A stretch of 64,000 bases of DNA from Rhodococcus antarcticus (GTDB taxonomy: Bacteria; Actinomycetota; Actinomycetes; Mycobacteriales; Mycobacteriaceae): NCBI RefSeq assembly GCF_026153295.1, contig NZ_CP110615.1:186001-250000 (forward strand), read 5' to 3'. Below are positions 26,858-35,224 of this stretch, one piece after another (position 1 is the stretch's first letter; each line of letters starts with the position of its first letter). Under the pieces are notes generated by a model, which had not been told where the DNA came from, did no database searches, and was given only the letters and a program-made list of their open reading frames with translations. The position numbers and the translations under genes were made by a program.

Positions 26858-27448
26858 TCAGCCGACGATCAGCACGTCCAGCCGGCGGGGCCCGTGCACG
26901 CCCTCGACGCGCTGCAGCTCGATGTCGCTGGTGGCGCTGGGCCCGCTGATGAACGTCAGCACCCGGGTGGGGTCGAGACGGTGCAGCGCCTGCGGAACGG
27001 TCTCCACCACCTGGTCGGCCCGCACCACGCACACGTGGTGGTCCGGGACCAGGGTGAGGGCCCGCCGCCCCTGGTCCGCCGCCCCGTCGAGCACGATGGT
27101 GCCGGTGACGGCGATGCCCACCCGGCAGCCGGTGACCACCGCGTCGAACTCGTCGAGCTCGAGCGCGGTGAACCCGGTGTCGACGATCCCGCGCGGCACC
27201 CAGGGCGGGGCGAGGCCGGCCGGCACCACGACCCGTCCGTCGCCCACGAGCCCGGCGATCGTGGCCGGGACGTCCCGGGCGGCCACCCGGTGCACCTGGG
27301 CCCGGTAGTCGTCGACCCGCTCGGCGAACAGCCCCACCACGTCGGGGTGGGTGCCGGTGGTGGCGTAGTCCCGGGGGACCGGCGGCGGCGGGGTCGACCC
27401 GTCGAGGGCGGCCCGCACCCGGGCCAGCACCTCCTCGCGGGCGTTCAC
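26858..27448 (-). CDS. lutC: LutC family protein of the lactate utilisation complex
   Basis: A 196-residue LUD-domain protein: VGIAVTGTIVLDGAADQGRRALTLVPDHHVCVVRADQVVETVPQAL and the closing TFISGPSATSDIELQRVEGVHGPRRLDVLIV are the family hallmarks. With LutA and LutB it forms the cytoplasmic iron-sulfur L-lactate oxidation system that yields pyruvate. The GTG at 27448 overlaps the lutB stop (GTGA), so it is the last gene of a lutABC operon. It is convergent with the box operon, 13 bp from its end. Confidence 0.93.
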   Translation of the reverse strand: MNAREEVLARVRAALDGSTPPPPVPRDYATTGTHPDVVGLFAERVDDYRAQVHRVAARDVPATIAGLVGDGRVVVPAGLAPPWVPRGIVDTGFTALELDEFDAVVTGCRVGIAVTGTIVLDGAADQGRRALTLVPDHHVCVVRADQVVETVPQALHRLDPTRVLTFISGPSATSDIELQRVEGVHGPRRLDVLIVG

Positions 27449-28923
27449 CCGCGCTCCCGGGCCCACCACTGGCGGAACGTCTCCGTCGGCGGCGCGGGCA
27501 GGTCGCGGGCCCCGGTCCACATCGAGGCGGGCCACGGCAACGAGCTGCCCCGGCCGAGCACGCGGCTGAGACCGGCCGCCCGCTCCGCCAGGGCGAACTT
27601 GCCCGGTGAGCCCATCGCCCAGCCCGCGGCCTTCATGGCCAGGTCCTGGCCGCTGGGGATCCCGCCCCGCTCGGCGTCCACTCCCTTGGCCCGCAGGTGC
27701 ACCAGCAGCTCGGGGATGTTGATCCGCACCGGGCAGGCGTCGAAGCACGCGCCGCACAGGCTCGAGGCGTAGGGCAGGGACGCGTTGGGGTCGTCGTGCC
27801 CGGTGGTGCCGGTCATCAACGGGGTGAGCACGGCCCCGATCGGTCCCGGGTAGACCGAGCCGTAGGCGTGCCCGCCCGCCCGCTCGTAGACCGGGCACAC
27901 GTTGAGGCAGGCCGAGCAGCGGATGCAGTGCAGCGCGGAGCGGCCCACCTCGTCGGCCAGCACGGCGGTGCGCCCGTTGTCGATGAGCACCAGGTGCACG
28001 GTCTGCGGCCCGTCGCCGGGGGTCACGCCCGTCCACGTGGACGTGTAGGGGTTCATCCGCTCGCCGGTGGAGGAGCGCGGCAGCAGCTGCAGGAACACCT
28101 CGAGGTCCTGCCACGTCGGCACCAGCTTCTCGATGCCCATGACGGTGATCAGGGTCTCGGGCAGCGTCAGGCACATGCGGCCGTTGCCCTCGGACTCGAC
28201 CACGCTCAGGGTGCCCGTGTCCGCCACCGCGAAGTTGGCGCCGCTGATGCCGACCTTCGCGCGCAGGAACACCCGGCGCAGGTGTGCGCGGGCGGCCATC
28301 GCCAGCACCCGGGGCTCGTCGGTCAGGTCCGGGTCCACGTCCGGCATCTCGCGCAGGAAGATCTCCCGGATCTCGGCGCGGTTGCGGTGGATGGCCGGGA
28401 CGAGGATGTGGCTGGGGGTGTCGTGGCCGAGCTGGACGATGAGCTCGGCCAGGTCGGTCTCCCAGGCGGCGATCCCCGCGGCCTCCAGCGCCTCGTTGAG
28501 GCCGATCTCCTGGGTGGCCATCGACTTGACCTTGACCACCTCGTCCACCCCGGTGGCCCGCACCAGGTCGACGACGAGCCGGTTGGCCTCGGCGGCGTCG
28601 CGGGCCCAGTGGACCACCCCGCCCCGGGCGGTGACGTTCTCCTCCAGCTGCACCAGCAGCTCGGGCAGCCGGGCCATCACGTCGGCCTTGAGCGCGCTGC
28701 CCGCCTCGCGCAGCTGCTCCCAGTCGTCCACCTCGTCGACCACGGCCTGCCGCTTGGCCCGGATGGTGGCGGTGGCCCCGCCGAGGTTGCGGCGCAGCTG
28801 GGTGTCGGCCAGCGCCCCGCGGGCGGCGTCGGGGAAGGACTGCGTGCCGCGGAGGTGGCCCACCCCGGCGGGGGCGTGCACGGGCATGCCTAGCGGGACC
28901 GGGCTGGACCGACGACCGCTCAC
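27445..28923 (-). CDS. lutB: LutB iron-sulfur protein of lactate oxidation
   Basis: A 492-residue LUD protein with two [4Fe-4S] motifs, CIRCSACLNVCPVY and, further on, CGACFDACPVRINIP, preceded by ALEAAGIAAWETDLAELIVQL and VADTGTLSVVESEGNGRMCLTLPE. It passes electrons from lactate to the chain, together with LutA and LutC. The GTG at 28923 is chosen because it overlaps the lutA stop by 4 bp (GTGA); the ATG at 28887 lacks a ribosome-binding site but begins the conserved part. The operon order is lutA-lutB-lutC. Confidence 0.93.
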   Translation of the reverse strand: MSGRRSSPVPLGMPVHAPAGVGHLRGTQSFPDAARGALADTQLRRNLGGATATIRAKRQAVVDEVDDWEQLREAGSALKADVMARLPELLVQLEENVTARGGVVHWARDAAEANRLVVDLVRATGVDEVVKVKSMATQEIGLNEALEAAGIAAWETDLAELIVQLGHDTPSHILVPAIHRNRAEIREIFLREMPDVDPDLTDEPRVLAMAARAHLRRVFLRAKVGISGANFAVADTGTLSVVESEGNGRMCLTLPETLITVMGIEKLVPTWQDLEVFLQLLPRSSTGERMNPYTSTWTGVTPGDGPQTVHLVLIDNGRTAVLADEVGRSALHCIRCSACLNVCPVYERAGGHAYGSVYPGPIGAVLTPLMTGTTGHDDPNASLPYASSLCGACFDACPVRINIPELLVHLRAKGVDAERGGIPSGQDLAMKAAGWAMGSPGKFALAERAAGLSRVLGRGSSLPWPASMWTGARDLPAPPTETFRQWWARERG

Positions 28924-29777
28924 GAGCTCACCGCCACGGTGGTCGCGGCGGTGCCCGAGGCGTCGGAGGCCACGGACGCTGTGCCGACCCGCGTGCCGTC
29001 GGGCCCGCTCTCCGTCGACGCTGTGCCGACGCGCGTGCCGACCTGGCTCGACTCCGTCGACGCGAGGATCTCCGCGAGGTGCACCGTGCGCACCCCGGTC
29101 CGCAGCCGGCTGAGCCCGCCCCCGATGTGCATCAGGCACGAGGAGTCCCCGGCCGTGCACACCTCCGCCTTCGTCGTCAGGATGTTGGCCATCTTGTCGG
29201 CGAGCATCGCGGTGGACGTGTCGGCGTTCTTCACCGCGAACGTGCCGCCGAACCCGCAGCACACGTCGGCCTGCGGCAGCTCCACCAGGTCGATCCCGCG
29301 CACGGCCCGCAGCAGCTGCAGCGGCTTGTCGCCCACCCGCAGCATCCGCAGGCTGTGGCAGGTGGGGTGGTAGGTGACCCGGTGCGGGTAGTGCGCGCCG
29401 ACGTCGGTGACCCCGAGGACGTCCACGAGCAGCTCGGAGAGCTCGTAGGTGCGCGACGCCACGGCCTCGGCCCGCTCCGCCAGACGAGCGTCGCCGGCCC
29501 GACGCGCGACCATGGCGTGCTGGTGGCGGACGCTGCCCACGCAGGAGCCCGAGGGCGCCACGGCGATCTCGTAGTCCTCGAACACCTCGACGTGCCGGCG
29601 GACCAGCGGCAGCGCCTCGTCGAGGTAGCCGGTGTTGACGTGCATCTGCCCGCAACAGGTCTGCCCGGCGGGGAAGACCACCTCGTGACCCAGGCGCTCG
29701 AGCACCAGGACGGTGGCCTTGGCGGCCTCGGGGAACATGGCGTCGGCCAGGCAGGTGGCGAACAGGGCGATCCGCAC
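28920..29777 (-). CDS. lutA: LutA, cysteine-rich domain protein of lactate oxidation, with a repeat-rich C-terminal tail
   Basis: A 285-residue protein with two CCG-type cysteine-rich domains that bind iron-sulfur clusters: GQTCCGQMHVNTGY with SGSCVGSVR, and TYHPTCHSLRML with DVCCGFGGTFAVKNADTS. First gene of lutABC. The GTG at 29777 has GGAGG exactly 5 nt upstream, which outweighs earlier in-frame starts. Residues after about 245 form a tail not usual in LutA, built from repeats of TRVGTAS encoded by near-identical 20-25 bp direct repeats; it is probably dispensable. Confidence 0.9.
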   Translation of the reverse strand: MRIALFATCLADAMFPEAAKATVLVLERLGHEVVFPAGQTCCGQMHVNTGYLDEALPLVRRHVEVFEDYEIAVAPSGSCVGSVRHQHAMVARRAGDARLAERAEAVASRTYELSELLVDVLGVTDVGAHYPHRVTYHPTCHSLRMLRVGDKPLQLLRAVRGIDLVELPQADVCCGFGGTFAVKNADTSTAMLADKMANILTTKAEVCTAGDSSCLMHIGGGLSRLRTGVRTVHLAEILASTESSQVGTRVGTASTESGPDGTRVGTASVASDASGTAATTVAVSS

Positions 29778-29853
29778 GCGGGCCTCCAGAGGTGTGGCCG
29801 TCGCCACTCCGGTCTCACCGTAGCCCCGGGACCGGCCGGTGCCGGTCGGCGCC

Positions 29854-30471
29854 TCACGCCTTCCGTGCCACCACCGCGAACAGCGGGTCACCCCGACCGG
29901 GCGGGGTCCGCAGCGACACCTCGGGCTCGGTGAAGCCGCCGGCCGCGCGCAGGTACGAGGCCACGACGGCGCAGCGCCCGGCGTCGTCGGTGGCCAGCCA
30001 GCCGCGCACCGCCTTCGTGGGGAAGCAGCGGTTGCTGAACGTCAGCGCCACCGGTCCACCGGGCACCAGCACCCGCGCGGCCTCGGCGAGCACCTGCACC
30101 GGACGCACCAGGTAGTCCACTGACACGGAGCACGTCACGGCGTCGAAGCGGGCGTCGGCGAAGGGCAGGACGGGATCCACGTTGAGGTCGTGCACCACGC
30201 GCTCCGTGGCCACCGGGTTGGCGTCGAGCTCGGCCCCGTTCATGCCCAGGGCGACGAGCTCGGCCGGCGCCTGCGGCAGGTGCGAGACCCAGGACGACAT
30301 CAGGTCGAGCACGCGCGAGCCCGCCCCGATGCCCAGCTCGGCGTAGAGGGCGGTCACGGCGGCGGTGGCGGCGGCGTCGATGTGGGTCACCAGGCGCAGC
30401 GGGAGGTAGAACTCGTCGTCCGGAGCGGGGTCGGCGCGGTCGAAGAAGCCGGGCGGGAAGGCGGGGTCCAC
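29854..30471 (-). CDS. Class I SAM-dependent methyltransferase
   Basis: A 205-residue Rossmann-fold methyltransferase. The SAM motif is degenerate (GSRVLDLMSSWVSHLP instead of the glycine-rich VLDxGxGxG). It is followed by GMNGAELDANPVATERVVHDLN, DARFDAVTCSVSVDYLVRPVQVLAEAARVLVPGGPVALTFSNR and a substrate region containing FPTKAVRGWL. The DLMSSWVSHLP form is recurrent in one bacterial methyltransferase subgroup of unknown substrate. The GTG at 30471 is the only in-frame start near the conserved part, without a good ribosome-binding site. Confidence 0.82.
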   Translation of the reverse strand: MDPAFPPGFFDRADPAPDDEFYLPLRLVTHIDAAATAAVTALYAELGIGAGSRVLDLMSSWVSHLPQAPAELVALGMNGAELDANPVATERVVHDLNVDPVLPFADARFDAVTCSVSVDYLVRPVQVLAEAARVLVPGGPVALTFSNRCFPTKAVRGWLATDDAGRCAVVASYLRAAGGFTEPEVSLRTPPGRGDPLFAVVARKA

Positions 30472-30702
30472 CGGGTGAGTCTGCGTGCCCTCGCGGGGGG
30501 CCGCAGCGAACCCTGTCGCGAGGTGACGTCCCGTCGTGCAAGATGGTTGCCCGAGGACACTGATCGCCCGTGCGGCCGGCGACGTCCCAGGACTGCCAGC
30601 AACGTCACAGCGGGAACATCGAACCCCCACGGGTGTTGCACGCGAAGATGGTGCAGATCGCAACCACCGTTCCCCGAACGGCAACCCGACGATGGAGACA
30701 GC

Positions 30703-31206
30703 GTGACCACGCACCCCGCCCCGCTCGACACCACCGCCCTCGTGCGGTCCGGTGCCGAGCTCGCCGAGGGTGCGCACGCCCACTGGTGCCGGGGGCGCGA
30801 CCTGCTCCTCGGTGACTCCTCCACGAGCCAGTTCATCCGCTACGCCTTCGTCGGGGGCGTCACCTCCGCGCTCTACGCCCTGGTCTTCGTGCTGCTCGAC
30901 GCCGTGGGGGACGTGGGGGCGAACGCCGCGGGCATGATCCTCAGCACCGTCGTGGCCAACGAGATGCACCGCCGGCTCACCTTCCACGCAGCCGGCCGCA
31001 AGGCGTGGCTGCCCGCGCAGACGGAGAGCGGCGGTCTCGCCGCGGTGGCGCTCGTCGCGACCACCCTGGCTCTCGCGGCCGCCAACTCGGTGGTGCCGGG
31101 CGCTCCGTGGTCGTTCGAGGTGGGCCTGGTCCTGGTCGTCACCGGGCTCATCGGGATCGTCAAGTTCTTCGCCCTGCGCGGTCTGGTCTTCGGCTCCGCC
31201 CGCTGA
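30703..31206 (+). CDS. GtrA-like membrane protein
   Basis: A 167-residue protein with four transmembrane helices in the GtrA/DPMS_C arrangement: FIRYAFVGGVTSALYALVFVLLDAV, NAAGMILSTVVANEMHRRLTFH (the N-x-x-x-x-R/F loop typical of the family), then LAAVALVATTLALAAANSVV and a last helix closing in KFFALRGLVF. GtrA proteins help flip lipid-linked sugars or form small membrane partners of glycosyltransferases. GTG start with GGAG 7 nt upstream. No glycosyltransferase is adjacent. Upstream, 30472-30702 holds only a presumed promoter region. Confidence 0.88.
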   Translation: MTTHPAPLDTTALVRSGAELAEGAHAHWCRGRDLLLGDSSTSQFIRYAFVGGVTSALYALVFVLLDAVGDVGANAAGMILSTVVANEMHRRLTFHAAGRKAWLPAQTESGGLAAVALVATTLALAAANSVVPGAPWSFEVGLVLVVTGLIGIVKFFALRGLVFGSAR

Positions 31207-31209
31207 GTG

Positions 31210-31378
31210 GACCCGGCAGCGCTCGGCGCCGGAAGGTGCCGCCCGGCTGACGCTGTGGGTCGTCGAGGCCAACGCCGGCGCCCGGGCCTTCTCCGCGCGG
31301 GCCGGGTTCGTCGACACCGGGGAGCGGGCGGTCCCGCACCCCGGTGTCGGCGAGCTGCGCCTGGCGCGCCCGCCCTAG
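31210..31378 (+). pseudogene. C-terminal remnant of a GNAT acetyltransferase
   Basis: Directly after the GtrA gene, in another frame, the sequence reads AARLTLWVVEANAGARAFSA then RAGFVDTGERAVPHPGVGEL, ending RLARPP and a stop at 31378. This is the motif B end of a GNAT domain (LWVLExNxxARxFYxRxGF type). There is no start codon, no acetyl-CoA motif A and no room for one, since the GtrA gene occupies the upstream DNA. It is a truncated relic left by deletion. Confidence 0.7.
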
Positions 31379-31585
31379 CTACTCGGCCAGCTTGGCGATC
31401 GACTGCGCCCAGAGGAAGTACTTGTTCGTCCCCAGGTCGCCGATCGTCTTCACGCCCAGCGCGTCGGTCAGCTTGGCGGCCATGGCGTCGCTGACGCCCT
31501 GCAGCGCGGCGACCGGGGCCTGGGCGAGCTCCTCCACGGGCTTGCCCTCGTACGCCTTGTCGAGCTTGTTCTCCAGTGCACCCAC
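31379..31585 (-). CDS. Small helix-hairpin-helix protein
   Basis: A 68-residue helical protein. The core PVAALQGVSDAMAAKLTDALGVKTIGDLGTNKYFLWAQSIAKLAE fits a helix-hairpin-helix/SAM-like fold (ALxGVxxxxAxxLxxALGVxTIGDLG), often involved in non-specific DNA binding or in protein contacts. GGAGG lies 6 nt before the GTG at 31585, so the longer open frame is not used. It is divergent from the acetamidase gene. Function unknown. Confidence 0.75.
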   Translation of the reverse strand: MGALENKLDKAYEGKPVEELAQAPVAALQGVSDAMAAKLTDALGVKTIGDLGTNKYFLWAQSIAKLAE

Positions 31586-31697
31586 GGTGGACCTCCGACC
31601 TCGGTGGCGGTGCGGAGCCGGTGGGCACCCGCACCTGCGAGCGTGGCGTGGCGGGGCAGCCCTGGCAACCACCCCGTCGGACGGGCACGATCGCACC

Positions 31698-32705
31698 ATG
31701 GACGTCACCGAGTTCACCCCCACCCGCGAGCAGTACGCCTGGACGTTCGGCGGAGTGGAGCCCGTGCGCACGGTGCGGCCGGGCAGCGTGCTGCGGCTGT
31801 GGAGCGACGACGCCTTCGGCGGGACGCTCAGCTCACCCGACCACGTCTCCTCCGAGCGGGTCGACCTCGCCCACGTGAACCCGCAGACGGGGCCGTTCTT
31901 CGTCGAGGGCGCCGAGCCCGGGGACACCCTCGCCCTCCACGTGGTGGACCTGCAGCCGGCCCGGGACTGGGGCGCCTCGGCGGTCATGCCGTTCTTCGGC
32001 GGGCTGACCAGCACCGACCGCACCGCGTTCCTGCAGGACCCGCTGGCCGACACCACGTGGATCTACGCCCTGGACCGGGCCGCGCGCACCGTCACCTTCG
32101 ACGCCCGGTTCAGCGACCTGCAGGTGGCGCTGCCGCTGGAGCCCATGCTGGGCACGGTGGGGGTGGCCCCGCCGTCGGGCGAGGTGCGCACGGCGCTGGT
32201 GCCGGACAGCTTCGGCGGCAACATGGACACCCCGGAGATGAAGGCCGGCGCTACGCTCTACCTGCGGGTGAACGTCCCCGGGGCGTTGTTCAGCATCGGC
32301 GACGGGCACTACCGGCAGGGTGAGGGCGAGGCCTGCGGGACCGCCGTCGAGGGCGCGATGGACTCGACGCTGATCGTGGACCTGGTCAAGGCCGGCGACG
32401 CCCCGGCCCCGGCGTGGCCGCGACTGGAGGACGACGAGCACTGGAGCGTCATCGGCAGCTCGCGCCCGCTCGAGGACGCGTGGCGGATCGCCCAGCGCGA
32501 GCTCGTGGTCTGGTTCACCGAGCTGTACGGGCTGCACCGCCTGGACGCCTACCAGCTGCTCAGCCAGATCACCAGGGCGCCGATCGCCAACGTGGTGGAC
32601 GCCAACTTCTCCGCCGTGGTGCAGGCGCCCAAGGGTCTGCTGCCGGCCGCGCAGGCCTACGGCGGGCTGCACCGCCACCTGCGCTCGCTCGCCGCCACCC
32701 TCTAG
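31698..32705 (+). CDS. Acetamidase/formamidase family protein
   Basis: A 335-residue FmdA_AmdA-family amidase that hydrolyses formamide or acetamide to ammonia and acid in the cytoplasm. Typical blocks are VHPGSVL-like [80 protein letters not shown] and AIEGAMD-like [15 protein letters not shown]. The conserved GGNMD and GDGHxxQGDGE-type metal-site residues are present. The ATG at 31698 opens the recognisable protein. It is followed 29 bp later by an SDR gene. Confidence 0.92.
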   Translation: MDVTEFTPTREQYAWTFGGVEPVRTVRPGSVLRLWSDDAFGGTLSSPDHVSSERVDLAHVNPQTGPFFVEGAEPGDTLALHVVDLQPARDWGASAVMPFFGGLTSTDRTAFLQDPLADTTWIYALDRAARTVTFDARFSDLQVALPLEPMLGTVGVAPPSGEVRTALVPDSFGGNMDTPEMKAGATLYLRVNVPGALFSIGDGHYRQGEGEACGTAVEGAMDSTLIVDLVKAGDAPAPAWPRLEDDEHWSVIGSSRPLEDAWRIAQRELVVWFTELYGLHRLDAYQLLSQITRAPIANVVDANFSAVVQAPKGLLPAAQAYGGLHRHLRSLAATL

Positions 32706-32734
32706 CTCCCCGCTCCCCGAGAAAGGCACACCTC

Positions 32735-33481
32735 ATGGACCTCGGACTCACCGGACGCCGCGCACTGGTCACCGGCGGCACCAAGGGCATCGGCCGCGCC
32801 GTCGTCGAGACGCTCGTGGCGGAGGGCGCCCGGGTGGCCTTCTGCGCCCGCGACGCCGCCGGCGTGGCGGAGGCGGCGCAGGCCACGGGCGCGCACGGCA
32901 CCGTGCTCGACGTGGCGGACGCCGACGGGCTGGCGGCGTGGGTGGCGGCGGCGGCCGAGGAGCTCGGTGGCCTCGACATCGTCGTCAGCAACGTCAGCGC
33001 CCTGGCCATCGGACCGGGGGAGGCCAACTGGCGCAGCAGCTTCGAGGTGGACCTGCTGGGGGCGGTGCGCCTGGTGGAGGCGGCGCGCGAGCACCTGCTG
33101 GCCAGCGGGGTCGGCTCGGTGGTCACCGTCTCCAGCGTCTCCGGCCGCGAGATCGACTTCGCCTCCGGCTCCTACGGGGTGATGAAGGCCGCGCTCGTGC
33201 ACTACACGCAGGGCCTGGCCCTCGAGCTCGCCGGGCAGGGGGTGCGGGCCAACACGGTCTCCCCGGGCAACACGTTCTTCCCCGGTGGGGTCTGGGAGTC
33301 CATCCAGCGCGACAACACCGCGCTCTACGACACCGCGCTCGCCCTCAACCCCACCGGACGGATGGCCACGCCGCAGGAGATCGCGGACGCGGTGGTGTTC
33401 CTGGCCAGCCCGCGATCGAGCTTCACCACCGGGGCGCACCTCGTCGTCGACGGGGCGCTCACCCGCGGCGTCCAGCTGTGA
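32735..33481 (+). CDS. Short-chain dehydrogenase/reductase (classical SDR)
   Basis: A 248-residue classical SDR. The NAD(P) motif is [12 protein letters not shown] near residue 14; [10 protein letters not shown] stands where NNAG usually lies; the catalytic Ser is in [14 protein letters not shown] and Tyr-Lys in SYGVMKAAL; the C-terminal end reads [19 protein letters not shown]. The 3-oxoacyl-ACP-reductase-like form does not reveal the substrate. AAAGG precedes the ATG. The stop overlaps the CorA start by 4 bp (GTGA), so SDR, CorA and DUF3054 genes form an operon. Confidence 0.92.
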   Translation: MDLGLTGRRALVTGGTKGIGRAVVETLVAEGARVAFCARDAAGVAEAAQATGAHGTVLDVADADGLAAWVAAAAEELGGLDIVVSNVSALAIGPGEANWRSSFEVDLLGAVRLVEAAREHLLASGVGSVVTVSSVSGREIDFASGSYGVMKAALVHYTQGLALELAGQGVRANTVSPGNTFFPGGVWESIQRDNTALYDTALALNPTGRMATPQEIADAVVFLASPRSSFTTGAHLVVDGALTRGVQL

Positions 33482-34494
33482 CCGCGGCCCAGGCGCTCTG
33501 CACCCGCACGCCGACCACGTGCGAGGCCCGCACCCGGCTCTACCGGGACGGCGAGCTGGTCACCGAGGGCTTCCCGGTGCAGGACATCGCCCGGCACCTC
33601 GCCGAGGACGGCACCACGGTCTGGCTGGACCTGCTCGACCCGGGCTCGGACGACCTGGCCGTGCTCTCGGAGGAGTTCGGGCTGCACCCCCTGGCGGTGG
33701 AGGACGCGGTCGACGATCGGCAGCGCCCCAAGCTCGACCACTACGACAGCCACCTGTTCCTCAACGCCTACGCCGTGCGGCTGGACACCGGGACCGGTGA
33801 GCTGAGCACGAGCGAGGTCGCGGCGTTCGTCACCAAGCGGGCCCTCATCACGGTCCGCAAGGACGACCGGATGCACCTCGACGCCCTCGTCGAGCGCTGG
33901 GACCAGACCGCCGACCAGGCGGTGCACGGGGTGTCCTGGCTGCTGCACGGGCTGCTCGACCACGTGGTGGATGGGCACTTCGCGGCGGTGGAGGTGCTCG
34001 ACGACAGCATCGAGGAGCTGGAGGACGTGCTCTTCGACGACGCGCCGCAGTCCAAGGAGGTCCAGCGCCGCAGCTTCGCGCTGCGCAAGTCCCTGGTGCA
34101 GCTGCGCCGGGTGGTGCTGCCCATGCGCGAGGTGCTCAACAGCCTGCTGCGCCGTGACATGCACGTGCTCGACGACGCGATGGTGCCGTACTACCAGGAC
34201 GTCTACGACCACGTGCTCCGGGTCAGCGAGTGGACGGAGAGCCTCCGCGACCTGGTCTCCACCGTGCTGGAGACGAACCTGACCATGCAGGGCAACCGGC
34301 TCAACGAGGTGATGAAGAAGCTCACCAGCTGGGCCGCGATCATCGCGATCCCCACGGCGGTGACGGGCTTCTTCGGGCAGAACGTGCCCTACCCGGGGTT
34401 CCAGCAGGAGTCGGGGCTGATCGTCAGCGTCGTGCTCATCGTGGCCATCGCGGGCGGGCTGTACCTGGGGTTCCGGCGGAAGGGGTGGTTGTGA
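33478..34494 (+). CDS. CorA-family divalent metal transporter with altered signature (FGQN)
   Basis: A 338-residue CorA/MIT-family protein: a large cytoplasmic domain with [48 protein letters not shown], long coiled helices ([27 protein letters not shown]) and two C-terminal transmembrane helices. The pore-entrance signature, normally YGMN, reads [11 protein letters not shown]. CorA channels carry Mg2+, Co2+ or Ni2+, while relatives lacking GMN can differ in selectivity. GTG start overlapping the SDR stop, and a GTGA overlap to the DUF3054 gene. Confidence 0.92.
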   Translation: MTAAQALCTRTPTTCEARTRLYRDGELVTEGFPVQDIARHLAEDGTTVWLDLLDPGSDDLAVLSEEFGLHPLAVEDAVDDRQRPKLDHYDSHLFLNAYAVRLDTGTGELSTSEVAAFVTKRALITVRKDDRMHLDALVERWDQTADQAVHGVSWLLHGLLDHVVDGHFAAVEVLDDSIEELEDVLFDDAPQSKEVQRRSFALRKSLVQLRRVVLPMREVLNSLLRRDMHVLDDAMVPYYQDVYDHVLRVSEWTESLRDLVSTVLETNLTMQGNRLNEVMKKLTSWAAIIAIPTAVTGFFGQNVPYPGFQQESGLIVSVVLIVAIAGGLYLGFRRKGWL

Positions 34495-34871
34495 ACCGGG
34501 TCTGGGTTCGGGCGCTGGCGTTCGACGTGGCGCTGGTGGTGGTGTTCGTGCTCATCGGTCGGCGCAGCCACGAGGAGTCGGGCGCCCTGCTGGGGCTGGC
34601 GCGCACGGCGTGGCCGTTCCTGGCCGGGCTCGCGGCGGGGTGGCTGGTGGCGCGGGCCTGGCGGCGGCCCCTGCAGCTGTGGCCCGGGGGGGTCGTGGTG
34701 TGGCTGGTGACCGTGGCGCTGGGGATGGTGCTGCGCGTGGTGAGCGGGCAGGGCACGGCGTTCTCGTTCGTCGTCGTCACCCTCGTCGTGCTCGCGGTGT
34801 TCCTGCTGGGCTGGCGAGCACTGCTGCGGGTGCTCAGCCGCCGCGCCGCCCGCCGCCCAGCTCGCCGCTGA
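34491..34871 (+). CDS. DUF3054 family membrane protein
   Basis: A 126-residue protein with four transmembrane helices (ALAFDVALVVVFVLIGRRSHEE, WPFLAGLAAGWLVARAW, GGVVVWLVTVALGMVLRVVSGQGTAFSFVVVTLVVLAVFLLGWRALLRVL) and a basic C-terminus. RRSHEE after helix 1 and VSGQGTAFSFVVV are the DUF3054 hallmarks. Function unknown. The GTG at 34491 overlaps the CorA stop by 4 bp and has AAGGGG upstream, so the two are translated together. Confidence 0.88.
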   Translation: MNRVWVRALAFDVALVVVFVLIGRRSHEESGALLGLARTAWPFLAGLAAGWLVARAWRRPLQLWPGGVVVWLVTVALGMVLRVVSGQGTAFSFVVVTLVVLAVFLLGWRALLRVLSRRAARRPARR

Positions 34872-34920
34872 CCCCGCCCCGGTCCGCCTCGCTCACGGGG
34901 CCGCACCCGCACCCGCTGCC

Positions 34921-35160
34921 GGGGCCGTGCCCGCTCACGTGGCACCTCGTGGCCGGGTGGCGGGGCCGTGCCCGCTCACGTGGAACCCCGTGGTCGTGTG
35001 CCGGGGCCCGTACCCGCTCACGTGGAACCTCGTGGCCGGGTGGCGGGGCCGTGCCCGCTCACGTGGAACCTCGTGGTCGTGTGCCGGGGCCCGTACCCGC
35101 TCACGTGGAACCTCGTGGCCGGGTGGCGGGGCCGTACCCGCTCACGTGGAACCTCGTGGT
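34921..35160. repeat. Six tandem 41/42-bp repeats in the gap before pgi
   Basis: Units begin at 34921, 34962, 35003, 35045, 35086 and 35128. From the second on they alternate 41 and 42 bp in two subtypes (GGGGCCGTGCCCG and GGGGCCCGTACCCG openings), giving an 83-bp higher-order period. Each unit contains CGCTCACGTGG, with a CACGTG palindrome. A degenerate unit precedes them. No gene with homology lies here; the frames through it translate into simple repeats. Confidence 0.92.
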
Positions 35161-35224
35161 CGGGTGGCCGGGTGGCCGGGTGGCCGGGTGGCCGGGTGGT
35201 CGGGTGGTCGGGTGGTCGGGTGGC
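35161..35224. repeat. Eight tandem copies of an octamer abutting the pgi stop codon
   Basis: CGGGTGGC (five copies) and CGGGTGGT (three adjacent copies) fill 64 bp without interruption, ending one base before the pgi stop (TGA on the minus strand at 35225-35227). The octamer continues from the last 41/42-bp unit, whose 3' end carries the same CGGGTGG motif, so it probably grew from that unit. Confidence 0.93.

Noticed and set aside
34921-35224. Possible CRISPR array
   Set aside because: Units are directly adjacent with no unique spacers, and the array decays into octamers; no cas genes are near.
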